Part shown: one piece after another, positions 18,405 to 27,715 of the stretch
Position numbering within the stretch: the stretch's first letter is position 1
How the letters are laid out: every line of letters begins with the position of its first letter
NCBI GenBank assembly: GCA_947628435.1
Contig: CANQZW010000001.1
Coordinates: 76,013 to 134,916, forward strand
Direction of reading: 5' to 3'
Length of the DNA: 58,904 bases
DNA from: an uncultured Bacilli bacterium
Lineage (GTDB): Bacteria > Bacillota_I > Bacilli_A > RF39 > UBA660
Notes under the pieces: model-generated
Told to the model about the DNA's origin: nothing
Seen by the model: the letters and a program-made list of their open reading frames with translations, nothing else
Databases searched by the model: none
Position numbers and translations under genes: made by a program

Positions 18405-20084
18405 ATGAAAATTTTTAATACTAATCGTGCAGAAACATTAGTAGTAGCATTAGGCGGTTTAGGTGAAGTCGGTAAAAATATGTATGTAATAATGCACGAT
18501 GATGAAATAATTATTATTGATGCAGGAGTAATGTTTCCTAAAGATGAATTAATGGGTATTGACTATGTGATTCCAGATTTTTCTTTTCTTAAAAAAAACG
18601 AAGATAAAATAAAAGCACTTTTTATAACCCATGGCCATGAAGATCATATTGGTGGTATTACGTTTTTATTACAAACGGTAAACATACCATTTATATATGC
18701 TCCAAACCAAGCTTGTGGTTTAATAAAAAGAAAGTTAGTAGATAGAAATATAAGTTATGATAATTTAAAAACTTATAATGAAAATACAAAAGTAAAATTT
18801 AAATATTTTACCGTTGAATTTTTTGCAACTACTCACTCGATACCGGATTCACATGGTATTATAATTAGTACCCCAAATGGAAAAATAGTTGAAACAGGAG
18901 ATTTTAAATTTGATTTAACACCAATTGGACCTATGAGTAACATTCATAAAATGTCAGATACAGGAAAATCTGGTGTAAGATTACTAATGAGTGAATCAAC
19001 TAACGCTTTATCTTCAGGATTTTCAATGAGCGAATCAAAAGTTGAAGAAGAATTACAAGAAATATTTGAGAAGAAAAAAGGAAGAATTATAGTAGCTACT
19101 TTTGCATCTAACATATATAGGTTAAAGCATATTGTTGAAACTTGTAAAAAAAATAATAGAAAAATAGCTTTATTTGGAAGAAGTATGGAAAATAATATTG
19201 AAATATCTATTGAAGGTGGTTATATAAATGATGATAAAATTTTTGTATCACCAGAAGTTGCAAACACCCTTCCTAAAGAAGAAATATGCCTACTTTGCAC
19301 TGGATCACAAGGAGAACCTTTAGCAGCTTTATCACGAATTGCAAATGGCACTCATAAACAAATAAAATTAATGCCAACTGATACTGTTATATTCTCTTCT
19401 AACCCTATTCCAGGTAATAACGCTAGTGTTGCTAAGACTATAAACCAACTATATTTACAAGGAGTTGAAGTCTTTGTAAATAATTCTGAAAATGAAATAC
19501 ATACATCAGGACATGCTAATCAAGAAGAATTAAAATTAATGATAAGATTATTAAAACCAGAATATTTCATGCCTATTCATGGTGAATATAGAATGTTAAA
19601 AGCACATCAAGATCTAGCAATAGATTGTGACATACCAAAAGAAAAAACTTTTCTACTAGAAAATGGTGACGTTCTTGCACTAAACAAAAAAGAAATTAGA
19701 AAAGTCGGAAATATAGGTGTAGATGATGTATATGTTGACGGAAATAGAATTGGTGATATAGGAAACATCGTAATTAGAGATAGAAAAATAATGGCTAATG
19801 ATGGTATATTAGTTGCAATATGTAACATTAATATGGAGACACATAAATTATTAGGTAAAATAAACATAACAACAAGAGGATTTATTTTAGTAAATGAAAA
19901 TGAGGCATTACTAAATGAAATTGAACAAGTTGCAACAAACGTAGTAAATAGTGAATTAAATAAAAGAAATGTAAATTATAGTGAATTAAAAGGACAAATA
20001 ATTAGTAATTTATTAACATTTGTTTTTGAAAAAACTGGTAGAAGACCAATTATATTACCAGTAATACTAGACATTAAAAAATAG
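18405..20084 (+). CDS. rnj: Ribonuclease J
   Basis: FITHGHEDHIGGITFLL metallo-beta-lactamase motif, beta-CASP region, IPGNNASVAKTINQLY, HTSGHANQEELKLMIRLLKPEYFMPIHGEYRML. Confidence 0.97.
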   Translation: MKIFNTNRAETLVVALGGLGEVGKNMYVIMHDDEIIIIDAGVMFPKDELMGIDYVIPDFSFLKKNEDKIKALFITHGHEDHIGGITFLLQTVNIPFIYAPNQACGLIKRKLVDRNISYDNLKTYNENTKVKFKYFTVEFFATTHSIPDSHGIIISTPNGKIVETGDFKFDLTPIGPMSNIHKMSDTGKSGVRLLMSESTNALSSGFSMSESKVEEELQEIFEKKKGRIIVATFASNIYRLKHIVETCKKNNRKIALFGRSMENNIEISIEGGYINDDKIFVSPEVANTLPKEEICLLCTGSQGEPLAALSRIANGTHKQIKLMPTDTVIFSSNPIPGNNASVAKTINQLYLQGVEVFVNNSENEIHTSGHANQEELKLMIRLLKPEYFMPIHGEYRMLKAHQDLAIDCDIPKEKTFLLENGDVLALNKKEIRKVGNIGVDDVYVDGNRIGDIGNIVIRDRKIMANDGILVAICNINMETHKLLGKINITTRGFILVNENEALLNEIEQVATNVVNSELNKRNVNYSELKGQIISNLLTFVFEKTGRRPIILPVILDIKK

Positions 20085-20110
20085 GAATTTTTTATTAATT
20101 CCTATTTTTT
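20075..20110. terminator. Bidirectional terminator between rnj and pnp
   Basis: aaaaaataggaattttttattaattcctattttttt. Confidence 0.85.
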
Positions 20111-20121
20111 TATAAAAATTA

Positions 20122-22299
20122 TTATTCTGATTTACGGTCTTTTTTATTTTCATCATTTATTTTGTCTTTAACTAAAACATCTTTTCTTGATAAATTAAGT
20201 TTACCATTTTTAAATCCCGTAGCTTTTACAATTATTTCATCGCCTTCTTTTACTACGTCAGATGTTTTTACAACCCTTTTATCTGATAATTGGGAAATAT
20301 GTACTAATCCCTCGCAACCTTCCCATAATTCAACAAAGCAGCCTAATTCATCAATTACTTTTACTACACGTCCGGTATATATTTTACCAATTTCTACTTC
20401 TTTTACAACGTTTTTAATCATTTGGGCAGTACGATCAATTATATCTTGATTAGTATGATAGATTATTACTTTTCCATCCTCTTGAATATCTACTTTAACA
20501 GCGTTAATATCAGTTACGGTTTGTACGTTTGAAGATTCAAGAATTATCTTTGTAATCATTTCTCCACCCTTACCAATAACATCTTTTATTTTTAATGGGT
20601 CTATTTCAAATGTCATCGTTTTAGGTGCATACTTACTTACCTCTTTTCTTGGTTCTTTAATTTGTTTTGTTATTGTCTTTAATATTTCCATTCTAGCTTT
20701 TTTAGCTTGAGCTAGTGCTTCTTTTAAAATATTTTTAGTAATACCTTTAATTTTAATATCCATTTGCAGTGCACAAATACCATCTTTAGTACCTGCTACT
20801 TTAAAATCCATATCACCTAAATGATCTTCCATACCTTGAATATCAGTTAAAATTGTATAATCATCATTATCAGTTATAAGTCCCATTGCAATACCTGCAA
20901 CTGGAGATTTAATTGGAACACCAGCAGCCATAAGAGCCATGCAACCTGCACAAATAGATGCTTGCGATGAAGACCCATTTGATTCTAATATTTCTGATAC
21001 AACCCTTATTGTATAAGGAAATTCATCTTCTGAAGGAATAACCTGTAATAATGCTCTTTCTCCTAAAGCACCGTGACCTATTTCACGACGACCTGGAGCT
21101 CCATACCTTCCTGTTTCACCAACAGAAAATTGTGGGAAATTATAATGCAACATAAATCTTTTTTCATCTTCTGGTGATAACCCATCTATTATTTGATGTT
21201 CTCCTAAAGCTCCTAGTGTTACTACCGATAAACTTTGAGTTTCACCACGAGTAAACAAAGCAGAACCATGGGCTCTAGGAAGTAAGTCTATATCAGTTGA
21301 AAGAGGTCTTATTTCAGTCATTTTTCTTCCATCTGCTCTTTTCTTTTCCTTAACAACTATTTTCCTAAACACTTCATATTCAACTTTTTCTAAACATAAT
21401 TTAACCTTAGTTATTAACTCATTAAGTTCATCTTTATCTAACGATTCATTTTCATACTCAAATTTTGCTACTACATCTTCTTTTATCTTATCAATCGCAG
21501 CATATTTTTCTATCTTATCTTTAATACGCATTGCACCATCTAATGGTTCTTTAGCAAGAGCATAAATTTCATCTTTAAGTTCATCTGTTATTTCAAGAAC
21601 CTCATAATCCATTTTCTCTTGTCCAACTTCTTTTATTATTTTTTCCTCAAACTTAATAAGTTCTTTTACCGCATCATGTCCAAACATTAAAGCATCTAAC
21701 ATATCATCTTCAGATACTTCTTTTGCACCTGCCTCAACCATATTTATAGCATCAATTGTTCCTGCAACAGTTAAGTCTATATCACTTTCTTCTGCCTCAC
21801 TTACGGTAGGATTAATAATAAATTTACCATTAACCCTTCCTACTTTAACTCCCGCAATAGGACCATCAAACGGAATCTTACTAATTGATGTTGCCAAACT
21901 AGATCCAAGCATTGCAGTTAATTCTGGAGAATTATCAGGGTCAACTGATAATACGGTATTTACGATTTGAACTTCATTTCTAAAATTTTCTGGAAATAAA
22001 GGTCTCATAGGCCTATCTATCATTCTGGCTGCCAAAGTTGCAGCATCTGTTGGTCTTCCCTCCCTTTTAATAAATCCACCTGGTATTTTACCTACTGAAT
22101 ATAATTTTTCTTGATACAAAACCATAAGTGGGAAAAAATCAGATAATATATTAGCAGTTTTACTAACGCATACCGTAGATAAAACAACCGTATCACCATA
22201 TCTTACAAGTACTGCACCATGAGCTTGTTTAGCTAATTCACCTACTTCTACCGTTAAATTCCTTCCTTTAAATTCTGTTTGAAATATTCTTTTTTCCAT
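20122..22299 (-). CDS. pnp: Polyribonucleotide nucleotidyltransferase
   Basis: [54 protein letters not shown] and S1 domains. Confidence 0.98.
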   Translation of the reverse strand: MEKRIFQTEFKGRNLTVEVGELAKQAHGAVLVRYGDTVVLSTVCVSKTANILSDFFPLMVLYQEKLYSVGKIPGGFIKREGRPTDAATLAARMIDRPMRPLFPENFRNEVQIVNTVLSVDPDNSPELTAMLGSSLATSISKIPFDGPIAGVKVGRVNGKFIINPTVSEAEESDIDLTVAGTIDAINMVEAGAKEVSEDDMLDALMFGHDAVKELIKFEEKIIKEVGQEKMDYEVLEITDELKDEIYALAKEPLDGAMRIKDKIEKYAAIDKIKEDVVAKFEYENESLDKDELNELITKVKLCLEKVEYEVFRKIVVKEKKRADGRKMTEIRPLSTDIDLLPRAHGSALFTRGETQSLSVVTLGALGEHQIIDGLSPEDEKRFMLHYNFPQFSVGETGRYGAPGRREIGHGALGERALLQVIPSEDEFPYTIRVVSEILESNGSSSQASICAGCMALMAAGVPIKSPVAGIAMGLITDNDDYTILTDIQGMEDHLGDMDFKVAGTKDGICALQMDIKIKGITKNILKEALAQAKKARMEILKTITKQIKEPRKEVSKYAPKTMTFEIDPLKIKDVIGKGGEMITKIILESSNVQTVTDINAVKVDIQEDGKVIIYHTNQDIIDRTAQMIKNVVKEVEIGKIYTGRVVKVIDELGCFVELWEGCEGLVHISQLSDKRVVKTSDVVKEGDEIIVKATGFKNGKLNLSRKDVLVKDKINDENKKDRKSE

Positions 22300-22356
22300 T
22301 ATTACATCTCCTTTTTATATAAAAAGACACCCAAAAAAGAGTGCCTACTTTTATTA

Positions 22357-22623
22357 TTACTTTCTTAATCCTAAACTCTTAATTAACACACGATATCTAT
22401 TAATATCAGTATTTTTAAGATAGTTTAATAAGTTACGTCTTTTACCAACCTTCATTAATAATCCTCTTTTAGAATGAAAATCGTGAATATTAACTTTTAA
22501 ATGTTCAGTTAAAACGTTAATTTCTTCTGTAAGTACAGCAATCTGAACCTCTGGAGAACCAGTATCACCTTCATGAGTTGCATACTTCTTAATTATAGCT
22601 TGTTTAACTTCCTTTTTTAACAT
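22357..22623 (-). CDS. rpsO: 30S ribosomal protein S15
   Basis: [55 protein letters not shown]. Confidence 0.98.
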   Translation of the reverse strand: MLKKEVKQAIIKKYATHEGDTGSPEVQIAVLTEEINVLTEHLKVNIHDFHSKRGLLMKVGKRRNLLNYLKNTDINRYRVLIKSLGLRK

Positions 22624-22644
22624 GTTTATTCCTCCTTATTTAAA

Positions 22645-22704
22645 ATATTCGCCTTACCTAAGAATATGGTTAGGAGTACTTTCCAATACCTGAGATAAGG
22701 TAAC
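22645..22704 (-). ncRNA. Candidate rpsO leader RNA (possible S15 autoregulatory element)
   Basis: Minus strand GTTACCTTATCTCAGGTATTGGAAAGTACTCCTAACCATATTCTTAGGTAAGGCG can form TACCT/AGGTA, CCTAA/TTAGG and alternative TTACCT/AGGTAA helices just upstream of the RBS. Confidence 0.45.
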
Positions 22705-22891
22705 AATAATAATATACACTTATTTTGCTAAATATGCAAGATTTTTTGAGATTTTTTATTATTTATTACTTTCTTATGTTGTTTTAACATCATAATCTAT
22801 TTAATAATTAAACTTAATTTCTTTTGTTTAGTTTAATTTATAAAAAGACAACTACTTAATATTAATACGATATAATTAGTTTAAAAGCTTA

Positions 22892-23743
22892 TTATATAAG
22901 CATCTTATATGGTTTCATTTTAGAACTATCTTTATCATAAATTTTATAAATTGCAATTACCTTATTATTATAAATAAATGTTACGTAATTTTTATTATAA
23001 ATATTATCTATTAAACCACCATTTTTAATTATATTATATAATTTATCATCTATCGTAATACTGTTTTCATCTTTTAAAACATCAGTTATAGATAATATTT
23101 TATAATTACCATTTTTTATCTCATCTAACGTATATGATTCATTTATATTAAAATTTCCTTGTTTAATACGTACTAAATCGCTCATAGATCCTATTACATT
23201 AAGTTTATCATTAATATCTTTTATTAAACTTCTTATGTAAGTTCCCTTAGAAACTGTTACTTTAAAACTATACTTATCATAAGAAAAGTCTAACAACTCT
23301 ATTTTATAGATAGTAACTTTTCTTTTTGGTAATATAACCGTTTTTTTATCTCTTGCATATTCATATAGTTTTTTTCCATTTATTTTAACGGCACTATAAA
23401 TAGGAACCTCTTGATCATACGTACCAACAAAAGAATTTAAAACATCTATTAATTTATCTTTATCTAAATATTCTTTTTTTTGTTTTAAAATTTTACCATC
23501 AGTATCTAAAGTATCTGTTAAAATACCAAGTTTTACCGTTGCTATATATTCTTTATTAGTACTTGTTAAAACATCTACCAACTTAGTAGCTTTACCAATA
23601 CATAAAACAAGCAGTCCACTTGCAATTGGATCAAGAGTTCCCGTATGTCCTATTTTTTTAGTTTTAAATACTTTACACAAACAATTAACAACATCTCTAC
23701 TTGTAATTTTTTTTGGTTTATTAACAATTATTATTCCATTCAT
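22892..23743 (-). CDS. truB: tRNA pseudouridine(55) synthase TruB
   Basis: GIIIVNKPKKITSRDVVN, KTKKIGHTGTLDPIASGLLVLCIGKATKL, SKGTYIRSLIKDI. Confidence 0.97.
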   Translation of the reverse strand: MNGIIIVNKPKKITSRDVVNCLCKVFKTKKIGHTGTLDPIASGLLVLCIGKATKLVDVLTSTNKEYIATVKLGILTDTLDTDGKILKQKKEYLDKDKLIDVLNSFVGTYDQEVPIYSAVKINGKKLYEYARDKKTVILPKRKVTIYKIELLDFSYDKYSFKVTVSKGTYIRSLIKDINDKLNVIGSMSDLVRIKQGNFNINESYTLDEIKNGNYKILSITDVLKDENSITIDDKLYNIIKNGGLIDNIYNKNYVTFIYNNKVIAIYKIYDKDSSKMKPYKMLI

Positions 23744-23785
23744 TGTATCACCACATATATTTTAACATAAAAAAGAAAGTATTAA

Positions 23786-25783
23786 CTACTTTCTTTTTAA
23801 ATATCTACTTGGTCTAATAATATTACTTTCTTCGCTATCAAAATATTTAATTACGTTATCTACTTCAAATTCCCCGTTATCATTATTCATATGATAAGGA
23901 ATTCCATTATTATTTCTACGATAATCATTAATAATGTTAATTTCTTCATAATATCCAAGATATTCATTTGGTTCTAAAACATCTTTTACACTCTCTAAGT
24001 AATCAAATGAATCAGTAACATCATCTTCATTATAAATACCAGACGAAATTAACTCTAAGTATTGATCTAGTATATTAATAACACGCTTTTTACTTTCGAT
24101 AATTGTTTCATCATTTAACTTTTTATTTAAACCTTTTCTTAATATTTTAGAGATTTTTTTAATAGCTCTTGATTCATACAAATTACCATATTTATTTAAA
24201 TTAATACTATCAGATTGATATATTTTGCACTTTTCATTTGCTAATCTATTTCTTGAGCAGAATAATCTTACTCCTCCTATTATATCTGAATCTGAAATTC
24301 TTTTTTCATACTTTTTAATTTTATCTTTAAGAATTGATCTTTTTTGTTCATCAGTTTCTTCTTCTAATAGATGCTGGTTCTTTGCTATCATCTTTTTATT
24401 AAAGTTTTTAGCAATTTTAGTTCCCGCAACAAAAGTAACAATACCACCTAAAGCCTCTTTTATTCTAGTAGATAAACTATACTTTTTAAAATCTTTTGCT
24501 GTTAGTTTATTTTGATACTCATCTTGAACAAAATTATTATAAGTTGTTAAAACGTTATTATACTTTTCTTCAATTGTTAATTCTTCAATATTATCTTGCT
24601 TTTTATTAATATAATCATCAGGTAAATATTGATATCTATCTTTTAATTCTAACATTTTTTCTTCTTCTGGTTTAAAATCATTTGCTAAGTCATTTTCTAT
24701 TTTACTTAATAATTTTTCAAACTTAGATTGATTATTTTCCATTATTTGTTTTATTATTTCAAATAAATCATCTTTTACATATCCATCTTCTAATTCTTTA
24801 ACAGCGTTATATGCATTTTTAAAATCTATTGCTTTTTCAGTTTTTTGAGCTTGATTTACTAGGTCTTGAGCTTGTTTTTCTTGTAAACTTAAACCGCTTA
24901 TTTCTTCATTTATTTGTGCACTATTAGCTTGTAAATCATTTCTTATGTTTTCATCTTCTATTTTTTCAATCAAACTAATAGCATAATCTAATGCTTTTTT
25001 ATTCTTATTATTTTTTGCTATATCAAAATAATATTCAACTTCGCTAACTTTATTTTCTAAAGAATAATCTTCATTTGATTCTTCAGGAGTAACATTATTT
25101 TCCTTTTTAGCAACTGAATCATGTGTATTTATAATATTATTAATTTCATCAAAGAAATTTTCTACATTTAAATTTTTATTATCATTTAATAAATTTTCAA
25201 ATGCAATTTTCATATTATTTAATCTCATGATTTCTTCAATATTATTTTTCATGTTTTCTAATTCGTCATTATTAGAATTAGATAATTTATCAGTATTTAA
25301 AGCACTTGCAATTTCTTGTTTTTTATTATTTATTTCATCAATTAATTGTTCAACAGCTTTTTTTGCTAATAATATTTTTTCAAAATTATTATAACTTACT
25401 TGTTCTTTAGCTTGTTTTATAGCATTTTCCTTTTTTAAATAAGCTTCATCATAAGACATAATAAACTTATTTAATGAATCTAATTTTTTTCTTAATTCAA
25501 TTCGTTCCTCGGCAGTACAACTACTATTTGCTAATTTACGAGTAATTATTCTACATTTTCTTTTTGCAAATTCAACAGCTTTAATACCTCTTATATTTTT
25601 ATCATCACTACTAGATTTTATAACAAAATTAGCTTTTATTACAAACTTATCTAAAGTATTATTCCAATCATTTTCTATTTGGTTAATTGATTTTTCTAAT
25701 AAATCTTTAGAATCTTTTTCTAATTTTTCTATTTCGTTTTTTGTATTTTCAATTATAGATTTAAATGTGCTTTCTATATTCAT
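23786..25783 (-). CDS. Large coiled-coil protein of unknown function with internal helical repeats (start likely MNIESTF)
   Basis: Lys/Glu/Asn-rich; degenerate repeats KALDYAISLIEKIEDENIRNDLQ and AIDFKNAYNAVKELEDGYVKDDLFE; moderately hydrophobic LGGIVTFVAGTKIA. Confidence 0.8.
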   Translation of the reverse strand: MNIESTFKSIIENTKNEIEKLEKDSKDLLEKSINQIENDWNNTLDKFVIKANFVIKSSSDDKNIRGIKAVEFAKRKCRIITRKLANSSCTAEERIELRKKLDSLNKFIMSYDEAYLKKENAIKQAKEQVSYNNFEKILLAKKAVEQLIDEINNKKQEIASALNTDKLSNSNNDELENMKNNIEEIMRLNNMKIAFENLLNDNKNLNVENFFDEINNIINTHDSVAKKENNVTPEESNEDYSLENKVSEVEYYFDIAKNNKNKKALDYAISLIEKIEDENIRNDLQANSAQINEEISGLSLQEKQAQDLVNQAQKTEKAIDFKNAYNAVKELEDGYVKDDLFEIIKQIMENNQSKFEKLLSKIENDLANDFKPEEEKMLELKDRYQYLPDDYINKKQDNIEELTIEEKYNNVLTTYNNFVQDEYQNKLTAKDFKKYSLSTRIKEALGGIVTFVAGTKIAKNFNKKMIAKNQHLLEEETDEQKRSILKDKIKKYEKRISDSDIIGGVRLFCSRNRLANEKCKIYQSDSINLNKYGNLYESRAIKKISKILRKGLNKKLNDETIIESKKRVINILDQYLELISSGIYNEDDVTDSFDYLESVKDVLEPNEYLGYYEEINIINDYRRNNNGIPYHMNNDNGEFEVDNVIKYFDSEESNIIRPSRYLKRK

Positions 25784-25914
25784 TTGAAATTCCCCCTTTG
25801 TTTGAATGTCCAATATGTTATCACTATTTTTATATTTTGTCAATACCTATTTTTTTCTTTATAAATTAAAAAAAGCATACACTTTTTGTGCATACCTTAA
25901 ATCATTATTAATAT

Positions 25915-27294
25915 TTAACTGTTTTTTTTCAATACAACGTAACCAATAACAGCAATTACAACCATGATAAATGATAAAATTATAACACTTATTTTACCAC
26001 TTTTTTTATCTTGCTGTTCTTCTGAATCATTAGTATACATTTCATTTAAATACTGTTCATAAGAATCAGTTAAATAATATCTGTCTTTTCCCTTAAATAT
26101 ATGATCATAATAATTTTTAAAACTTACTGGCAATTTATTCTTATTTTTATTATATATTTTTTCAATTTCTGAAAAACTAGAATCATCTGGAATGTTAACA
26201 TCAATTAAAAGTTGTAAAGTAGTGATTGCAAACGCATATAAATCAGTTTTTTCACTTACAATTTTATTTAACGGATCGCGATACTTTTTAGCAACTTCAT
26301 TATTAATTACGCTATCTTTAATAACAAAAGCATCGCAATCTATTAATTTAACATTTCCATTTTTATCAAAGAAAATATTATCTGGATTAAGATCACAAAT
26401 ATATATTTTATTTTTGTGAAGTTTTTTCATTACTTTTTCTATTTCTTTTATTTTATCTATTTTTTCTTCAAAACTATAACTTTCACTTTTATTCCATAAA
26501 GCTTGTCCTTCAGGCAAATATTCCATAATATATCCAACAAATATACCATCATAATAAACTAAGTGCTTTGGTTTTATAATTTCAGGAATATCGATATTTT
26601 TAATATATTTTATCGTTTCTTCTCTATCTTTAACATACGTAAATGAAGTTGATGTAAACATTTTAAGAATTCTTCCATCTTGCGTTAAATATATATTACC
26701 AGATCTTCCAGATGCTATTTTTTTAACTAATTTTAAATCTTTATAATCCACAGAATCTGCTGGAATATCCCTGAATTTATCATTTAACATACGCATTCTA
26801 ACAGCAGAAATAACGTTAATACTTAATAGATTACCATCCTCATTAATACCCACTTCATAAAAACCAAGGGATTGATAAATCTTAAGCACATCTAAATTAT
26901 GCTCATCAACCGTAACAATAACGTTTCTAGAGCCTACCTCTCCTGCAATATATATAACCGCCTCAATTAAAAGAGCTTCCATATTTTTGTTTTTAAATTC
27001 ATCTAAAACATATACTTTATTTATTTCAACTTGAGAAACATTATTATTATTCTTAAATTCAAAGGTGGTGTATCCGATAAGCATTTTATTAGTTTGTATA
27101 ACCAAAGTTATTTTATTCCTAAAATATTCAGGAATAATATAATCATCTAAATCAAGCAAACAATCTTTTTTTATTGTTTCACTTGAAAAAGTATTGACAA
27201 TATCTGCAAAAACATCAAAATCTGTTTCTAATATCCCTAGGTTTAGATTTTCCTTTTTAACTAAATTTATCACTATATACCACCTACCTATCAT
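25915..27294 (-). CDS. GNAT acetyltransferase-like domain fused to a Ser/Thr kinase-like domain with C-terminal TM anchor
   Basis: GNAT-like VEINKVYVLDEFKNKNMEALLIEAV...IYQSLGFYEVG; kinase Gly-loop IASGRSGNIY, ILKMF, catalytic loop ICDLNPDNIFFDKNGNVKLIDCDAF; C-terminal VIILSFIMVVIAVIGYVVL. Confidence 0.82.
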   Translation of the reverse strand: MIGRWYIVINLVKKENLNLGILETDFDVFADIVNTFSSETIKKDCLLDLDDYIIPEYFRNKITLVIQTNKMLIGYTTFEFKNNNNVSQVEINKVYVLDEFKNKNMEALLIEAVIYIAGEVGSRNVIVTVDEHNLDVLKIYQSLGFYEVGINEDGNLLSINVISAVRMRMLNDKFRDIPADSVDYKDLKLVKKIASGRSGNIYLTQDGRILKMFTSTSFTYVKDREETIKYIKNIDIPEIIKPKHLVYYDGIFVGYIMEYLPEGQALWNKSESYSFEEKIDKIKEIEKVMKKLHKNKIYICDLNPDNIFFDKNGNVKLIDCDAFVIKDSVINNEVAKKYRDPLNKIVSEKTDLYAFAITTLQLLIDVNIPDDSSFSEIEKIYNKNKNKLPVSFKNYYDHIFKGKDRYYLTDSYEQYLNEMYTNDSEEQQDKKSGKISVIILSFIMVVIAVIGYVVLKKNS

Positions 27295-27373
27295 TAATAT
27301 AATTATACATTGTTTTTAATCATATTTCTACAAAAAATACACGTTTTAATAAAAAAAAGAAATAAATTTCAAA

Positions 27374-27712
27374 TTATTCATTTATTTCTTTTATAATTTT
27401 TTCAATATTATTTGCATAAGATATGGACTCATCATATATAAATTTAAGATCTGGTATTTTTCTTATTTCTAACTTTCTTTTTGCTAATTCAGTTTTAATA
27501 AAACCTTTAGCAGCATTTAAGTCATGTAAACATTTTTCTTTTTTAGACTCATCAAGAACCGTACAATAAATTTGAGCAAGTGATAAATCAGTGTCAACTT
27601 TACATGCGGTTATGGTAACAAATTTAATATCTGAATCATAAACTTCATTTTGTAATATATCACTAATTTCTTTTATTAGTAAATTTGCTATTCTTTGTGT
27701 TTTAACACTCAT
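27374..27712 (-). CDS. rbfA: 30S ribosome-binding factor RbfA
   Basis: RIANLLIKEISDILQNEV...FVTITACKVDTDLSLAQIYCTV. Confidence 0.95.
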   Translation of the reverse strand: MSVKTQRIANLLIKEISDILQNEVYDSDIKFVTITACKVDTDLSLAQIYCTVLDESKKEKCLHDLNAAKGFIKTELAKRKLEIRKIPDLKFIYDESISYANNIEKIIKEINE

Positions 27713-27715
27713 ACG

